Positions 23,627 through 32,536 of a stretch of 64,000 bases of DNA are shown here, piece by piece; positions within the stretch are counted from its first letter, which is position 1, and every line of letters begins with the position of its first letter. Where the stretch lies: NCBI GenBank assembly GCA_030645475.1, contig JAUSMA010000069.1:186001-250000 (forward strand), in the 5' to 3' direction. This DNA comes from Nitrospirota bacterium (GTDB lineage Bacteria; Nitrospirota; Nitrospiria; Nitrospirales; Nitrospiraceae). Under the pieces are notes generated by a model. It was not told the DNA's origin, made no database searches, and was given only the letters and a program-made list of their open reading frames with translations. A program made the translations under genes and the position numbers.

Positions 23627-23947
23627 TTATCCTTGAGGTGAGAGGGGTGGAACGTTCGGATAGGGCCCGCGTAGGAGGCGTTCGGGGCCGATGGCCCCTT
23701 CGCACGCATACCCTGGCTCGAAGGGCCAGAGGAGGGATCGACCTTCCCAGGAACCTCTCACTTGAATCGTGCGAAATGTGACCCCAAGCTGAGCGGCTTC
23801 CTCGTGCATCGTGGAGAGGCAGCCTTCGTAGGAGTAGGCCCGGCGACCCATCACGAGCGGGTTGCCTGTCTGGTTATGGAACACCGTATAGGGTTCAGCG
23901 CAGCCGGCGAGAAACAGTACCATGGTGATCAGAATGCCTCTTGTCAT
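23627..23947 (-). CDS. Small predicted lipoprotein
   Basis: A 106-residue protein with a lipoprotein signal (GILITMVLFLAGC, Cys16). The mature part has two further cysteines (YEGCLST, YACEGA) that could form a disulfide and a Pro-rich end. GGGGGG precedes the ATG. It lies 13 bp downstream of the PilZ gene in the same direction, so it is likely co-transcribed. Function unknown. Confidence 0.72.
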   Translation of the reverse strand: MTRGILITMVLFLAGCAEPYTVFHNQTGNPLVMGRRAYSYEGCLSTMHEEAAQLGVTFRTIQVRGSWEGRSLLWPFEPGYACEGAIGPERLLRGPYPNVPPLSPQG

Positions 23948-23960
23948 GTATTTCCCCCCC

Positions 23961-24335
23961 TTACCGGCCGATCCGACGATTAGGAGCGCGCCCTTGCCAC
24001 CTATCGGTCTGAGGTAGCAGGGCGAGGGGAGCCTCTTTTTTGACCAGCCGACCTAAGTGGACTTGGTCTTCACCAGGCATTCGGATAAATTCGACACCGA
24101 ACTGTCGGCCCTCGCACCAGCGCACTTTGGCTAACCCGACTCGGAGCGGAGACGGGGCGTCAGGAACGAGTATTCTCATCTCAAGATAGGAGCCAGGCCG
24201 TACTCGCTTTCGACTGTGAATAGCGCAGCCAGGGACAGATACGTTGAGCACGGTTCCCTCCCCCACGTAGGCCTCACCGGCAAATACAACAGGGAAGTGC
24301 GTGTCGACTCGTTCACAGTACCGAAGCTTCGTCAT
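23961..24335 (-). CDS. PilZ-domain protein, probable c-di-GMP receptor
   Basis: A 124-residue single PilZ domain. The N-terminal R-x3-R motif is RYCER, and the second c-di-GMP-contact motif (D/N-x-S-x-x-G) is NVSVPG. The later strands (VRWCEGRQFGVEFIRM) fit the family barrel. Both binding motifs are present, so it should bind c-di-GMP. The partner is unknown; the nearest cyclase gene is at 21712. It is divergent from the lytic transglycosylase. Confidence 0.85.
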   Translation of the reverse strand: MTKLRYCERVDTHFPVVFAGEAYVGEGTVLNVSVPGCAIHSRKRVRPGSYLEMRILVPDAPSPLRVGLAKVRWCEGRQFGVEFIRMPGEDQVHLGRLVKKEAPLALLPQTDRWQGRAPNRRIGR

Positions 24336-24409
24336 GACAATCGATTCCTTCCCAGTCAGATAACTCGGAGAGCAGAGCGTAACACAGTCTTTCTTGGGGA
24401 GGCGAGAAA

Positions 24410-24539
24410 CCCCCTCATTTGTGGGATCTTGAATAAAAGAGAGGGCTCTCCCGTAGGATATTCACCGAGCCGCAAAGTGCGGCAAGGAGAGCCAAAAAAA
24501 TGATAGACCCCATCCTCATCTCCCCGCAAAATGAGGGGG
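24410..24539 (+). promoter_or_regulatory. Nested inverted repeats, probable structured leader RNA
   Basis: Three stems nest inside each other. Outer: CCCCCTCATTT (24410-24420) with AAATGAGGGGG (24529-24539), 11 bp. Middle: GGCTCTCC (24444-24451) with GGAGAGCC (24486-24493), 8 bp. Inner: GCCGCA-aag-TGCGGC (24469-24483). The middle stem's 3' arm overlaps a ribosome site (AAGGAGAG) before ATG 24500. It lies 170 bp before the transglycosylase gene and may control it or the short frame at 24500. I could not match it to a known riboswitch class. Confidence 0.6.
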
Positions 24540-24580
24540 TGCCTGGTAGCCGCAAGTCATTGAAATCATGGCAGAGCTAA
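24500..24580 (+). CDS. Possible 26-residue leader peptide
   Basis: ATG 24500 follows AAGGAGAG (7-base A-rich spacer) and gives a frame MIDPILISPQNEGV... ending WQS before TAA. The ribosome site lies in the 3' arm of an 8-bp stem, so its translation may depend on RNA folding. No codon bias can be judged at this size. It may be a regulatory upstream frame or chance. Confidence 0.3.
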   Translation: MIDPILISPQNEGVPGSRKSLKSWQS

Positions 24581-24708
24581 GGATTTCTCCCTCCCCGCAA
24601 GGCGGCACAGAACCTGCGCGTACAACGACAGAGGGTCGAGTGAGCTCCCGAGTAACATGAAAGCCGATCCATAGGGCGACAGAGGTTTCGGCATGGGGAG
24701 GAGACAAG

Positions 24709-25410
24709 ATGAACAGGGTTGAGACTTACAATGAATCATCTAGCAATGGCTCTGGTCTTAGAACCTTCATCCCTTTAGGTTCTGCCAGTTTTCTTGCCTG
24801 CGTAGTGGCGATATTGATGGTGACGTCAGCGCCGTCTGCTCTCGCCGACGAGCCGGTATTTGGATACGTCGGTCCCACGAATGTGGTGGACATCGGGCAT
24901 CGACGGACAGACGATTCTGTTACAGCCGTTCGCCGCAAGGCCCACTACCACCATGGGTTGGCGGATCTGGAGCTTGAACAGGCGGTTAGTCGTGCGGCAC
25001 AGCAGTATCAGATTCAACCGGCCTTGCGCCTTGCGGTGATGAAGGCTGAGTCTTCATTTAATCCGACAGTGGTTTCAAAGGTAGGAGCGGTAGGACTGAT
25101 GCAATTGATTCCGGAAACCGCTATCCGTCATGGCGTGCGCAACTTGTACGATACGAACGACAACATCACCGGTGGAGCCAAACATTTGCGTTACCTTCTG
25201 GATCGGTTCCACGGAAATCTCCGGTTAGCCGTGGCTGCCTATAACGCGGGCGAACGAAAGGTGGATCGATATGGGCAGATCCCGCCTTATAAGGAAACGC
25301 AGGATTATGTGAAAAAGGTATTCGCCTACTATCGTGGCTACAGGAAAGACGGTTGGGTTATGCCGGTCGTGATGATCGATCCGCCTCTGCTCGCAGGCCA
25401 ACAGTACTAG
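24709..25410 (+). CDS. Lytic transglycosylase, SLT family
   Basis: A 233-residue exported murein hydrolase. The signal or membrane segment is at about residues 27-46 (FLACVVAILMVTSAPSALA). The SLT domain covers about residues 95-210, with catalytic Glu in VMKAESSFNP, then GAVGLMQLIPETA, NLYDTNDNITGGAKHL, AVAAYNAGERKVDRYG and IPPYKETQDYVKKV. It cleaves the MurNAc-GlcNAc bond of peptidoglycan, giving 1,6-anhydro-MurNAc, the substrate of the AnmK encoded at 18225. GGGGAGGAG precedes the ATG. A long structured leader lies upstream. Confidence 0.93.
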   Translation: MNRVETYNESSSNGSGLRTFIPLGSASFLACVVAILMVTSAPSALADEPVFGYVGPTNVVDIGHRRTDDSVTAVRRKAHYHHGLADLELEQAVSRAAQQYQIQPALRLAVMKAESSFNPTVVSKVGAVGLMQLIPETAIRHGVRNLYDTNDNITGGAKHLRYLLDRFHGNLRLAVAAYNAGERKVDRYGQIPPYKETQDYVKKVFAYYRGYRKDGWVMPVVMIDPPLLAGQQY

Positions 25411-25486
25411 AGGTCGAGTTCAAGAGTCTGGAGAGATTCACGAGCAAAACGAAAGGTACAATCAGAATGTTGAAGGGGGAGAGGCG

Positions 25487-25684
25487 TTAGACAGGTTTTT
25501 CAGCGACGTAATCCAAGTACTTCCACAGCTCTTTGGCATCTTCTTCGGCGAAGACCAGCGGGGTATTGTTCGCGGATCCGGCGAAATAGACCTTGAGCGA
25601 CATCTCATCTTGCCAAATCTGTGCTTCGCAGTAGCTTACACTATCGAGATTGAGGGCTTTTTTGCCGATGCGGACGAAGTGCAT
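25487..25684 (-). CDS. Small conserved-looking cytosolic protein
   Basis: A 65-residue protein, MHFVRIGKKALNLDS then VSYCEAQIWQDEMSLKVYF and FAEEDAKELWKYLD. It has alternating strands and a final helix, and reads like a compact single-domain protein. GAGGAG lies 6 bp before ATG 25684; a longer upstream frame lacks one. Function unknown. Confidence 0.68.
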   Translation of the reverse strand: MHFVRIGKKALNLDSVSYCEAQIWQDEMSLKVYFAGSANNTPLVFAEEDAKELWKYLDYVAEKPV

Positions 25685-25847
25685 GGAACTCCTCACGTCT
25701 TGTGCTTGCAGGACGCAATATAGCATCAGAAGAGGATTCGTCCAATGCATACCACAATTCCGTGCAAGTGCTGAGACGCCAAATAGCGAACAGAGGCCTG
25801 CTTGAGACTGCGATCATGGACGATGAAGTGAGGAGAAAAGAACTGGT

Positions 25848-25924
<77 letters not shown>

Positions 25925-26015
25925 GAAGGATGCTAACAAAGCGTTGAACGGCAAGTCAAGCCGCTCTCCTTGCCTCCAAGTTGCTTTCGCTCACCTGCAA
26001 TGCTAAAGCGATAAT

Positions 26016-26963
26016 ATGCGTCTTGTATTTATGGGCACACCAGACTTTGCGGTTGCCTCTCTTGAGGCCTTGTTGCAGTCGGACGATTCCGTTGTTGGGG
26101 TGGTCACACAACCGGATCGCCCGAAAGGGCGCGGGCAAGTCCTCACGCCGTCACCGGTAAAACTGCTGGCCCTGCGAGCAAAAATTCCTCTGCTGCAACC
26201 ACTCAAGATGAAGGATCCTGAATTTCTCCAGACTCTGGCTGGCTGGAAGCCGGACTTCATTGCGGTTACGGCGTTCGGGCGTATCTTACCTCCGGCCATC
26301 CTCTCACTTCCCCTGCGTGGCTGCATCAATGTGCATGGTTCCCTTCTTCCCAAATATCGCGGCGCCGGTCCGATCCAGTGGGCCATCATCAACGGCGAGA
26401 TGGAAACAGGCATTACGACCATGCTGATGGATGAGGGGATGGATACCGGCGCGATGTTGCTTCAAGAAGCCATCCCTATTACCCCTGAGGATACGGCAGG
26501 CACCCTCTCGCCACGTTTGGCGGAACTCGGAGGCAGATTACTGGTCGAAACGATTGCCCGACTCAAGGCCGGCACCCTCGTGCCGCGGCCACAAGATTCG
26601 TCACAGGCGACGTTGGCACCCTTACTGAACAAAGAAGATGGCGTGATCGATTGGGCCTTGCCTGCCACGGTGTTGGCCAATCGGGTCCGTGGCCTCGCTC
26701 CCTGGCCGGGGGCCTATACCTCCGTGGCTGGAGGTGACCGATGGACGATCTGGCGAGCCCTGGCGCTTTACGAATCGGCCTCAAAGCCTCCGGGGACAGT
26801 TGTTGCCGTGACCAAAGAGGCGATTCATGTCGCAACCGGAGAGGGAGTCCTTGCCGTGATGGAATTGCAGCCGGCCAATAGTCGCCGCATGGTTGTCTCT
26901 CAATATTTGGCAGGCCACCCGATTGCCGTTGGATTGCAGTTAGGGGGACCGGTTCCTTCCTAG
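26016..26963 (+). CDS. fmt: Methionyl-tRNA formyltransferase
   Basis: Transfers a formyl group from 10-formyl-THF to Met-tRNA-fMet. The 315-residue length is normal. Motifs: start MRLVFMGTPDFAV, catalytic core INVHGSLLPKYRGAGPIQW (Asn, His), and TGITTMLMDEGMDTG with the Asp. A C-terminal tRNA-binding barrel follows from about residue 210 (LANRVRGLAPWPGAYT). No clear ribosome site precedes the ATG. The initiator tRNA gene is next to it, divergent. rsmB and rpe follow on the same strand. Confidence 0.96.
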   Translation: MRLVFMGTPDFAVASLEALLQSDDSVVGVVTQPDRPKGRGQVLTPSPVKLLALRAKIPLLQPLKMKDPEFLQTLAGWKPDFIAVTAFGRILPPAILSLPLRGCINVHGSLLPKYRGAGPIQWAIINGEMETGITTMLMDEGMDTGAMLLQEAIPITPEDTAGTLSPRLAELGGRLLVETIARLKAGTLVPRPQDSSQATLAPLLNKEDGVIDWALPATVLANRVRGLAPWPGAYTSVAGGDRWTIWRALALYESASKPPGTVVAVTKEAIHVATGEGVLAVMELQPANSRRMVVSQYLAGHPIAVGLQLGGPVPS

Positions 26964-27009
26964 TTTCCTGTCTATTCATTCAACAATCTGAGTATCCTCT
27001 GAGTCACCT

Positions 27010-28452
27010 ATGGCATCTGGTCCTCGATCCCTCTTTACTGTCCAGACCGCACCGTCAGCCCGTGCGATCGCCCTCTCGTTGCTGGTGGAGTCCGACAAGA
27101 GCGAGGAGGGCGTTGATGTGCTGTTGGACCGAGCCCTTGCGCGTTGCTCGTTCGACAGTCGTGATCGGGCGCTCACGGTGGAACTCACCTATGGAGTCTT
27201 GCGGCGGCTTGCAACTATCGATTGGCGGCTTGAACCGGTTTTGGACAAGCCGTTGCTTCGCCTTCCCGTCGCCGTGCAGATGGTGCTTCGTCTCGGGGCC
27301 TATCAACTGTTGTTTCTCGATCGTATTCCACAGTCTGCTGCCGTCAACGAATCAGTCAACCTCACCAGAGCTTTTGCCGGCACAGTGGGCAGGGACTGGA
27401 GCGGTCTCGTCAATGCGGTGTTGCGCTCGCTCTTGCGTCATCCTCCTGAGCCCTGGCCCAGTATGGACCAGGATCCGGCTCAGGCCCTCGCCGTACGGTA
27501 CTCAATTCCTGGATGGCTCAGCCGGCGATGGGTGGAGCGTCTAGGTCCAGCCACTGCGGAGGCGGTTTGCGAGGGAGTCAGCATTGCGCCTCCGATGACG
27601 CTTCGGGTGAACCAGCTCGTTACGAGTAGGGACGCGCTCCTCGAACAGTTTGCGCAGGCTGGTATTGCAGCTAAGCAGACCACCGTAAGCCCGTTTGGCA
27701 TCGTGCTGGAAGACGGTGGCCTCGTGCCTTCGCTTCCGGGGTTTCAAGAGGGCGCCTTTTATGTCGAAGATGAAGCCGCGCAATTGATTCCTCTTCTTCT
27801 TGACCCTCAGCCTGGTGATGTCATACTCGATGCTTGTGCGGCGCCGGGAGGGAAATCCACCCATCTGGCCGATCTGATGCAGAACAAGGGGACGATCTAC
27901 GCCGTCGATCGGAAAGGGACCCGCCTGGATCTGCTGAAAAGTAATTGCAGCCGGCTCAACCTTCAGATTGTCGTGCCGATCATCGGCGATATTCGCCAGC
28001 CGAGGGAGTGGGTTCCTCTGATCGAGACGGCCGCTGGTTCCTCCGTGAAGAAAACCAAAGTCGGCGAACTATTGGTTGATCGAATTTTGGTGGATGCCCC
28101 CTGTAGTGGGCTCGGTGTGTTACGGCGGCATCCCGAAGCGAAGTGGCGAAAGGATGAGCAGTCGCTCCCTCGACATCAGGCGCTTCAGTGCCAGATTCTT
28201 GAGGCCGTTGCGCCATGCTTGCGGCCCGGCGGGGTGCTGGTCTATAGTACGTGCTCGACAGAATCGGAAGAAAATGAAGATGTGATCGAGCAATTCTGTC
28301 GTGCCCATGCGGAGTTTCAGCGTGAGTCCGTTGTTCGCTGGCTCCCGCCTGAGGCACGTGGTTTTGTCACCGAACAAGGCGCATTCTCGACAGTAGGGAA
28401 CCAGTTCTCGATGGACGGATTTTACGCTGCACGACTGAAGAAGGTTTCCTGA
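27010..28452 (+). CDS. rsmB: 16S rRNA m5C967 methyltransferase
   Basis: Methylates C967 of 16S rRNA using SAM. The 480 residues have an N-terminal NusB-like RNA-binding domain (about 15-155) and a C-terminal Rossmann methyltransferase. The SAM motif is ILDACAAPGGKSTHLA. Catalytic cysteines lie in VDAPCSGLGVLRRHP (motif IV) and VYSTCST (motif VI). It starts 46 bp after fmt, and its TGA overlaps the rpe ATG by one base (TGATG). Confidence 0.95.
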   Translation: MASGPRSLFTVQTAPSARAIALSLLVESDKSEEGVDVLLDRALARCSFDSRDRALTVELTYGVLRRLATIDWRLEPVLDKPLLRLPVAVQMVLRLGAYQLLFLDRIPQSAAVNESVNLTRAFAGTVGRDWSGLVNAVLRSLLRHPPEPWPSMDQDPAQALAVRYSIPGWLSRRWVERLGPATAEAVCEGVSIAPPMTLRVNQLVTSRDALLEQFAQAGIAAKQTTVSPFGIVLEDGGLVPSLPGFQEGAFYVEDEAAQLIPLLLDPQPGDVILDACAAPGGKSTHLADLMQNKGTIYAVDRKGTRLDLLKSNCSRLNLQIVVPIIGDIRQPREWVPLIETAAGSSVKKTKVGELLVDRILVDAPCSGLGVLRRHPEAKWRKDEQSLPRHQALQCQILEAVAPCLRPGGVLVYSTCSTESEENEDVIEQFCRAHAEFQRESVVRWLPPEARGFVTEQGAFSTVGNQFSMDGFYAARLKKVS

Positions 28453-29153
28453 TGGCACGCCCTATTTTTATCGCTCCTTCAATTCTTGCGTCTGACTTTG
28501 CCAGACTGGCCGATGAAGTGGCAGCCGTGGAGCGGGGAGGGGCTGACTTTCTCCATATCGATGTCATGGACGGGCATTTCGTCCCCAATTTGACCATCGG
28601 TCCGCCGATCGTGGCGGCGCTCAGAAAAGTGACCAAGTTGCCGCTCGATGTCCATCTCATGATGACGAATGCCGATGCCTTCATCGCGGAGTTCGCCGAG
28701 GCGGGAGCGGATTACCTCACGGTTCACGTAGAAGCCTGCCCTCATCTCCATCGCACGGTGCAATCGATCAAGGAACGAGGCGTCAAGGCCGGGGTGACGC
28801 TGAATCCGGCCACCTCACTCAGCACGATTGAGGAAATTCTCTCCGAGGTCGATTTGGTCCTGATCATGTCAGTCAATCCTGGTTTTGGCGGCCAAACGTT
28901 TATCCCTTCCTGTCTCAAGAAGATTGCTTCGGCGCGGGCCATGATCGATCGGGCGGGAAGCCGCGCGTTGCTCGAAGTGGACGGTGGCGTCAAGATCGAC
29001 AATGCGAACCAGGTGCTTGCTGCGGGAGCCGATGTCTTGGTCTCAGGATCGGCCATTTTCTCTAGTCGTGACTATGCCGCAACGATCGCTGCGATGCGCG
29101 CAGCCGGCCAACTTTCTTCCACGACGCCACAGCGCGTCTCTGTTCAACGATAG
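28452..29153 (+). CDS. rpe: Ribulose-phosphate 3-epimerase
   Basis: Interconverts ribulose 5-phosphate and xylulose 5-phosphate; cytosolic TIM barrel of 233 residues. Motifs: APSILASDFARLADEV (Ser and Asp), LHIDVMDGHFVPNLTIGP with catalytic Asp and His, LDVHLM, MSVNPGFGGQTFI, and LEVDGGVKIDN with the second catalytic Asp. It is translationally coupled to rsmB. pheS begins 9 bp after the stop. Confidence 0.97.
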   Translation: MARPIFIAPSILASDFARLADEVAAVERGGADFLHIDVMDGHFVPNLTIGPPIVAALRKVTKLPLDVHLMMTNADAFIAEFAEAGADYLTVHVEACPHLHRTVQSIKERGVKAGVTLNPATSLSTIEEILSEVDLVLIMSVNPGFGGQTFIPSCLKKIASARAMIDRAGSRALLEVDGGVKIDNANQVLAAGADVLVSGSAIFSSRDYAATIAAMRAAGQLSSTTPQRVSVQR

Positions 29154-29162
29154 GCCTCGCGA

Positions 29163-30725
29163 GTGAATATTTCTTCCCTCATCGATAGCCTCCATCCCCT
29201 CGAAGTCAAAGTCCTTTCGACCTTTGCCTTGAATCCCTCTGCGGTGCTCCAAACAGAACAGTTGGCGCAGTCCTCCGGGTTGGAGCCCTCGCAGCTGAGC
29301 ATGGCGGTCGAATGGTTGCTTGCCAAGTCGTTGTTGGCAGTCGATACCGAGATCGTGACGCCGATGGTCTCGCTCACCAAAGTCGGCGAGCTGTACGTTG
29401 AAAAGCATTCGCCGATTGAACGGGTGCTCGCTGCCGCTCGCGAGGCGGCGACAACGGGCAAACGTCTGACCATTCAGGATATCCAATCGCGGGAGGGGCT
29501 GGAACCGGCCGAAGTGAGCGGTGCGATTGGTCGGCTTAAAAAAGAAGGCGCACTCCTGATCATTCAAGGCGGCTGTATCGAATCGACCGGCCGGCCGAGC
29601 CCAACTGCAGAGGCCATACGGGGATTACTACAACAGGTTCATCAAGCGCCTCGGGAGATGCAGTCATTTTCAGACGCACAACGGCAAGTCATTCAAGACC
29701 ATGCCGTCAAACGAGGAAATGCGAAAGAGCCATTCCGCATCGATGATCGGGTCGCCAGATCGCTGAAGCTTTCTGCCGCCGGTATGGAGGCTGCGCAGCA
29801 GCTCTCCAAACAAGGGGTCTTGGAAGAGGTCTCCCAGCTGACTCCCGAGCTATTGAAAGACGGGAGCTGGCGAACGAAACGCTTCCGTAAGTACACGATC
29901 AGTCTTCGCGCGCCACGGATTGCGCCGGGCAAAAAACATCCCTATCGCGAGTTTCTCGATACCGTGAAGACGAAGCTTGTGAGCATGGGATTCCAGGAAA
30001 TGCGGGGCCCGCTGGTGGAGACCGAATTCTGGAACATGGACGCCCTCTTTATGCCGCAGTTCCATCCGGCACGAGACATCCATGACGTCTATTTCGTCAA
30101 GGAGCCGAAACAGGCCACGTCGATTGCAGAACCGTTTTTGTCTCGGGTCGCGCAAGCGCATCAGGATGGCGGTGCAACCGGTTCAACCGGCTGGAACTAT
30201 CCCTTCGATATGGCGCGTGCGCGCCGGCTGGTCTTGCGAAGCCAGGGGACGGCCGTTTCGGCCCATACGTTGGCCGCACAACCGGCGGTACCGGGAAAGT
30301 ATTTTTCCATCGCCCGTTGTTTTCGTTATGACCAAGTCGATGCGACGCATGCGACCGATTTTTTCCAGGTGGAAGGGATCGTCCTTGGCGAAGACATCAA
30401 CTTTCGTACGTTGCTCGGTCTGCTGAATCTCTTTGCCCGTGAAGTGGCCCAGGCGAAGGAGGTCAAGTTTCTTCCGGCCTACTTCCCGTTCACCGAACCC
30501 TCGGTCGAGATGCATGTGCGCCATCCGAAGCTTGGCTGGATGGAGCTTGGCGGAGCCGGGCTGTTCCGGTCGGAGGTCACTCTTCCGTTGGGTGTGACCG
30601 TTCCGGTGATCGCCTGGGGGCTTGGGCTCGATCGCATGGCGATGGTGGCGCTCGGGATTCACGATATTCGCGAGTTGTTTACCGACAATCTTGATCTCAT
30701 CCGCTCCACCAAGGGGGCTTTCTAG
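29163..30725 (+). CDS. pheS: Phenylalanyl-tRNA synthetase alpha subunit, archaeal/eukaryotic type
   Basis: A 520-residue class II synthetase subunit charging tRNA-Phe. Bacterial PheS is ~330-350 residues with a coiled-coil N-terminus. This one instead has ~210 residues of winged-helix-like repeats (HPLEVKVLSTFAL, QTEQLAQSSGLEPSQLSMAV, SREGLEPAEVSGAIGRLKKEG), as in archaeal and eukaryotic PheRS. The catalytic core has motif 1 (FLDTVKTKLVSMGFQEM), motif 2 (FSIARCFRYDQVDATH) and motif 3 (WGLGLDRMAM). The GTG start lies 9 bp after rpe. pheT follows after 7 bp. Confidence 0.94.
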   Translation: MNISSLIDSLHPLEVKVLSTFALNPSAVLQTEQLAQSSGLEPSQLSMAVEWLLAKSLLAVDTEIVTPMVSLTKVGELYVEKHSPIERVLAAAREAATTGKRLTIQDIQSREGLEPAEVSGAIGRLKKEGALLIIQGGCIESTGRPSPTAEAIRGLLQQVHQAPREMQSFSDAQRQVIQDHAVKRGNAKEPFRIDDRVARSLKLSAAGMEAAQQLSKQGVLEEVSQLTPELLKDGSWRTKRFRKYTISLRAPRIAPGKKHPYREFLDTVKTKLVSMGFQEMRGPLVETEFWNMDALFMPQFHPARDIHDVYFVKEPKQATSIAEPFLSRVAQAHQDGGATGSTGWNYPFDMARARRLVLRSQGTAVSAHTLAAQPAVPGKYFSIARCFRYDQVDATHATDFFQVEGIVLGEDINFRTLLGLLNLFAREVAQAKEVKFLPAYFPFTEPSVEMHVRHPKLGWMELGGAGLFRSEVTLPLGVTVPVIAWGLGLDRMAMVALGIHDIRELFTDNLDLIRSTKGAF

Positions 30726-30732
30726 GTTTCAC

Positions 30733-32451
30733 ATGCCCACGATTACGATTTTCAAACAGGATCTTGAGGGATTGCTTGCAGGGCCTGGAGAGGCCCGTCA
30801 ACCGATTACGCTGGAACAAATCGAAGACTCGTTGATGCTCGTGAAGGGTGAGTTGAAGGGGCAGAATCCGGATACCGGCGAACTGCGCATTGAATTACAA
30901 GATAGCAACCGTCCCGATCTCTGGTGCTGCGAAGGGATTGCACGGCAGATCCGGGTGAAGCGGCAGGGTTCCCTTCCGAAGTACGACTTTCTTGCGACCA
31001 AACCGCAATCACCGAAGCGACTGAACGTGACTCCCGGCCTGGAGAAGGTTCGCCCATTTGTGGCGGCCTGCACGGCGACCGGTTATCGCGTGACGAAAGA
31101 TGGTCTTGCGCAGCTGATCCAGACACAAGAAAAACTGGCCGAGATGTTCGGCCGTAAACGACGGACCGTGTCGATCGGGCTCTATCGGCTTACGGCGATC
31201 GAGTTTCCTGTTACCTATGACTTGGTGAAGCCAGGCGAAGCCGCCTTCACGCCGCTGGGTATGGATACGGTCATGACGTTGGGAGAAATATTGCTCGTCC
31301 ATCCCAAGGGCTTGGAGTTCGGCGGGATTCTCGCTGGGCAGGATCGGTTGCCATTCTTGCGCGATGCGAAGGGGCGAGCCCTTTCCTTCCCGCCGATCAT
31401 CAATAGCCGTGAAATCGGCGAAGTGAAGGTGGGAGACGATGCCCTCTTCGTCGAGGTGACTGGCACTGACCTTTCGATGGTGGTCCTGACTCTCAATATT
31501 TTTGCAGCGAATCTGGCAGATCGTGGCGCAGTGATTGAGCCGATCGAAGTGCGCTATCCCTACAAGACCGATCTCGGCGAGGCCGTTATGACTCCCCAAG
31601 ATCTGGGAAGGTCGCGGACACTTTCTGTCCATACGATTGAGCAGGCCCTTGGGCAGGCCTTAGGCGTTCATGAAGTGGCCAAGGCCTTAGTGGGCTATGG
31701 CTATGAGGTGACGACGGAGGCTGAACAAGTGACGGTGACACTTCCGTTGTATCGACAGGATCTGATGCATGCGATGGATGTCGTCGAAGATGTGGCGATC
31801 AGTCGAGGATACGCGGACTTTTTGCCGGTGATGCCTTCGCAGTTCACGGTCGGGGGGCTTTCACGTATCGAAGAGTTCTCCGACAGGGTGCGAGCGCTCA
31901 TGGTCGGTATGGGCTTTCAGGAAATTATTTCCAACATTCTCGGTTCCCCGCAGGACCTGCGTGATGCGATGCGGCTGGAAGGGACTGAGTGGGGGCAGCT
32001 GGTCGAGGTGGACAATGTAATGTCCTTGAACTTCTCTGCGCTTCGGCAATGGATGCTTCCGTCGTTGCTTCGCGTAGAAGCGGCATCGAACCGGGCCTTT
32101 TACCCCCATCGGATATTCGAAGCCGGCGAAGTGGCCAGGCCTGATCCTGCGCAGGCTCTCGGGTCACGCACAGTCATGGTGCTCGGCGGGATGATCGCTC
32201 ATGCCGATGCGCATTTCTCTGAAATCCACTCCTGTCTGGACACATTATTTTACTATGTGGGACAAGCGTACAGCTTAGAGCCGATTCAGCATCCGTCATT
32301 TCTTGCCGGACGTGCAGGCAGTGTTATGTCCGAAGGGAAACGGGTTGGTGTGATTGGGGAGTTGCACCCGGAAGTACTCGAACGATGGCAGATCAGCGTC
32401 CCAGCCGTCGCATTTGAAATCGAGCTGACACAACTAGCCGAGCGGCCCTGA
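30733..32451 (+). CDS. pheT: Phenylalanyl-tRNA synthetase beta subunit, archaeal/eukaryotic type
   Basis: A 572-residue subunit, against ~790-800 in ordinary bacteria. It begins MPTITIFKQDLEGLL, as in archaeal PheT. It has the B1/B3/B4 core (ELQDSNRPDLWCCEGIARQIR; MVVLTLNIFAANLADRG; the B5-like ALGVHEVAKALVGYGYEVT; the catalytic-like end VGVIGELHPEVLERW). It lacks the EMAP/tRNA-binding N-domain and the C-terminal anticodon-binding FDX domain of bacterial PheT. It is paired with the archaeal-type pheS and ends 85 bp from the convergent rplT. Reading upstream of 30733 runs into pheS, so this ATG is the start. Confidence 0.94.
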   Translation: MPTITIFKQDLEGLLAGPGEARQPITLEQIEDSLMLVKGELKGQNPDTGELRIELQDSNRPDLWCCEGIARQIRVKRQGSLPKYDFLATKPQSPKRLNVTPGLEKVRPFVAACTATGYRVTKDGLAQLIQTQEKLAEMFGRKRRTVSIGLYRLTAIEFPVTYDLVKPGEAAFTPLGMDTVMTLGEILLVHPKGLEFGGILAGQDRLPFLRDAKGRALSFPPIINSREIGEVKVGDDALFVEVTGTDLSMVVLTLNIFAANLADRGAVIEPIEVRYPYKTDLGEAVMTPQDLGRSRTLSVHTIEQALGQALGVHEVAKALVGYGYEVTTEAEQVTVTLPLYRQDLMHAMDVVEDVAISRGYADFLPVMPSQFTVGGLSRIEEFSDRVRALMVGMGFQEIISNILGSPQDLRDAMRLEGTEWGQLVEVDNVMSLNFSALRQWMLPSLLRVEAASNRAFYPHRIFEAGEVARPDPAQALGSRTVMVLGGMIAHADAHFSEIHSCLDTLFYYVGQAYSLEPIQHPSFLAGRAGSVMSEGKRVGVIGELHPEVLERWQISVPAVAFEIELTQLAERP

Positions 32452-32536
32452 GGTATACGCCGGCTGGCGCATTCCTCAAGGCTCGCATCCTGTCCCGATC
32501 AATGGTTCGAAGAGTGCTCTTGCGAGGCGGCTGCGC

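Noticed and set aside
24410-24539. c-di-GMP-I (GEMM) or c-di-AMP (ydaO) riboswitch
   Set aside because: CCGCAAAG and a wall-hydrolase target are suggestive, but the conserved GEMM and ydaO junction sequences are not present; the CCGCAAAGTGCGG part is simply a closed hairpin.
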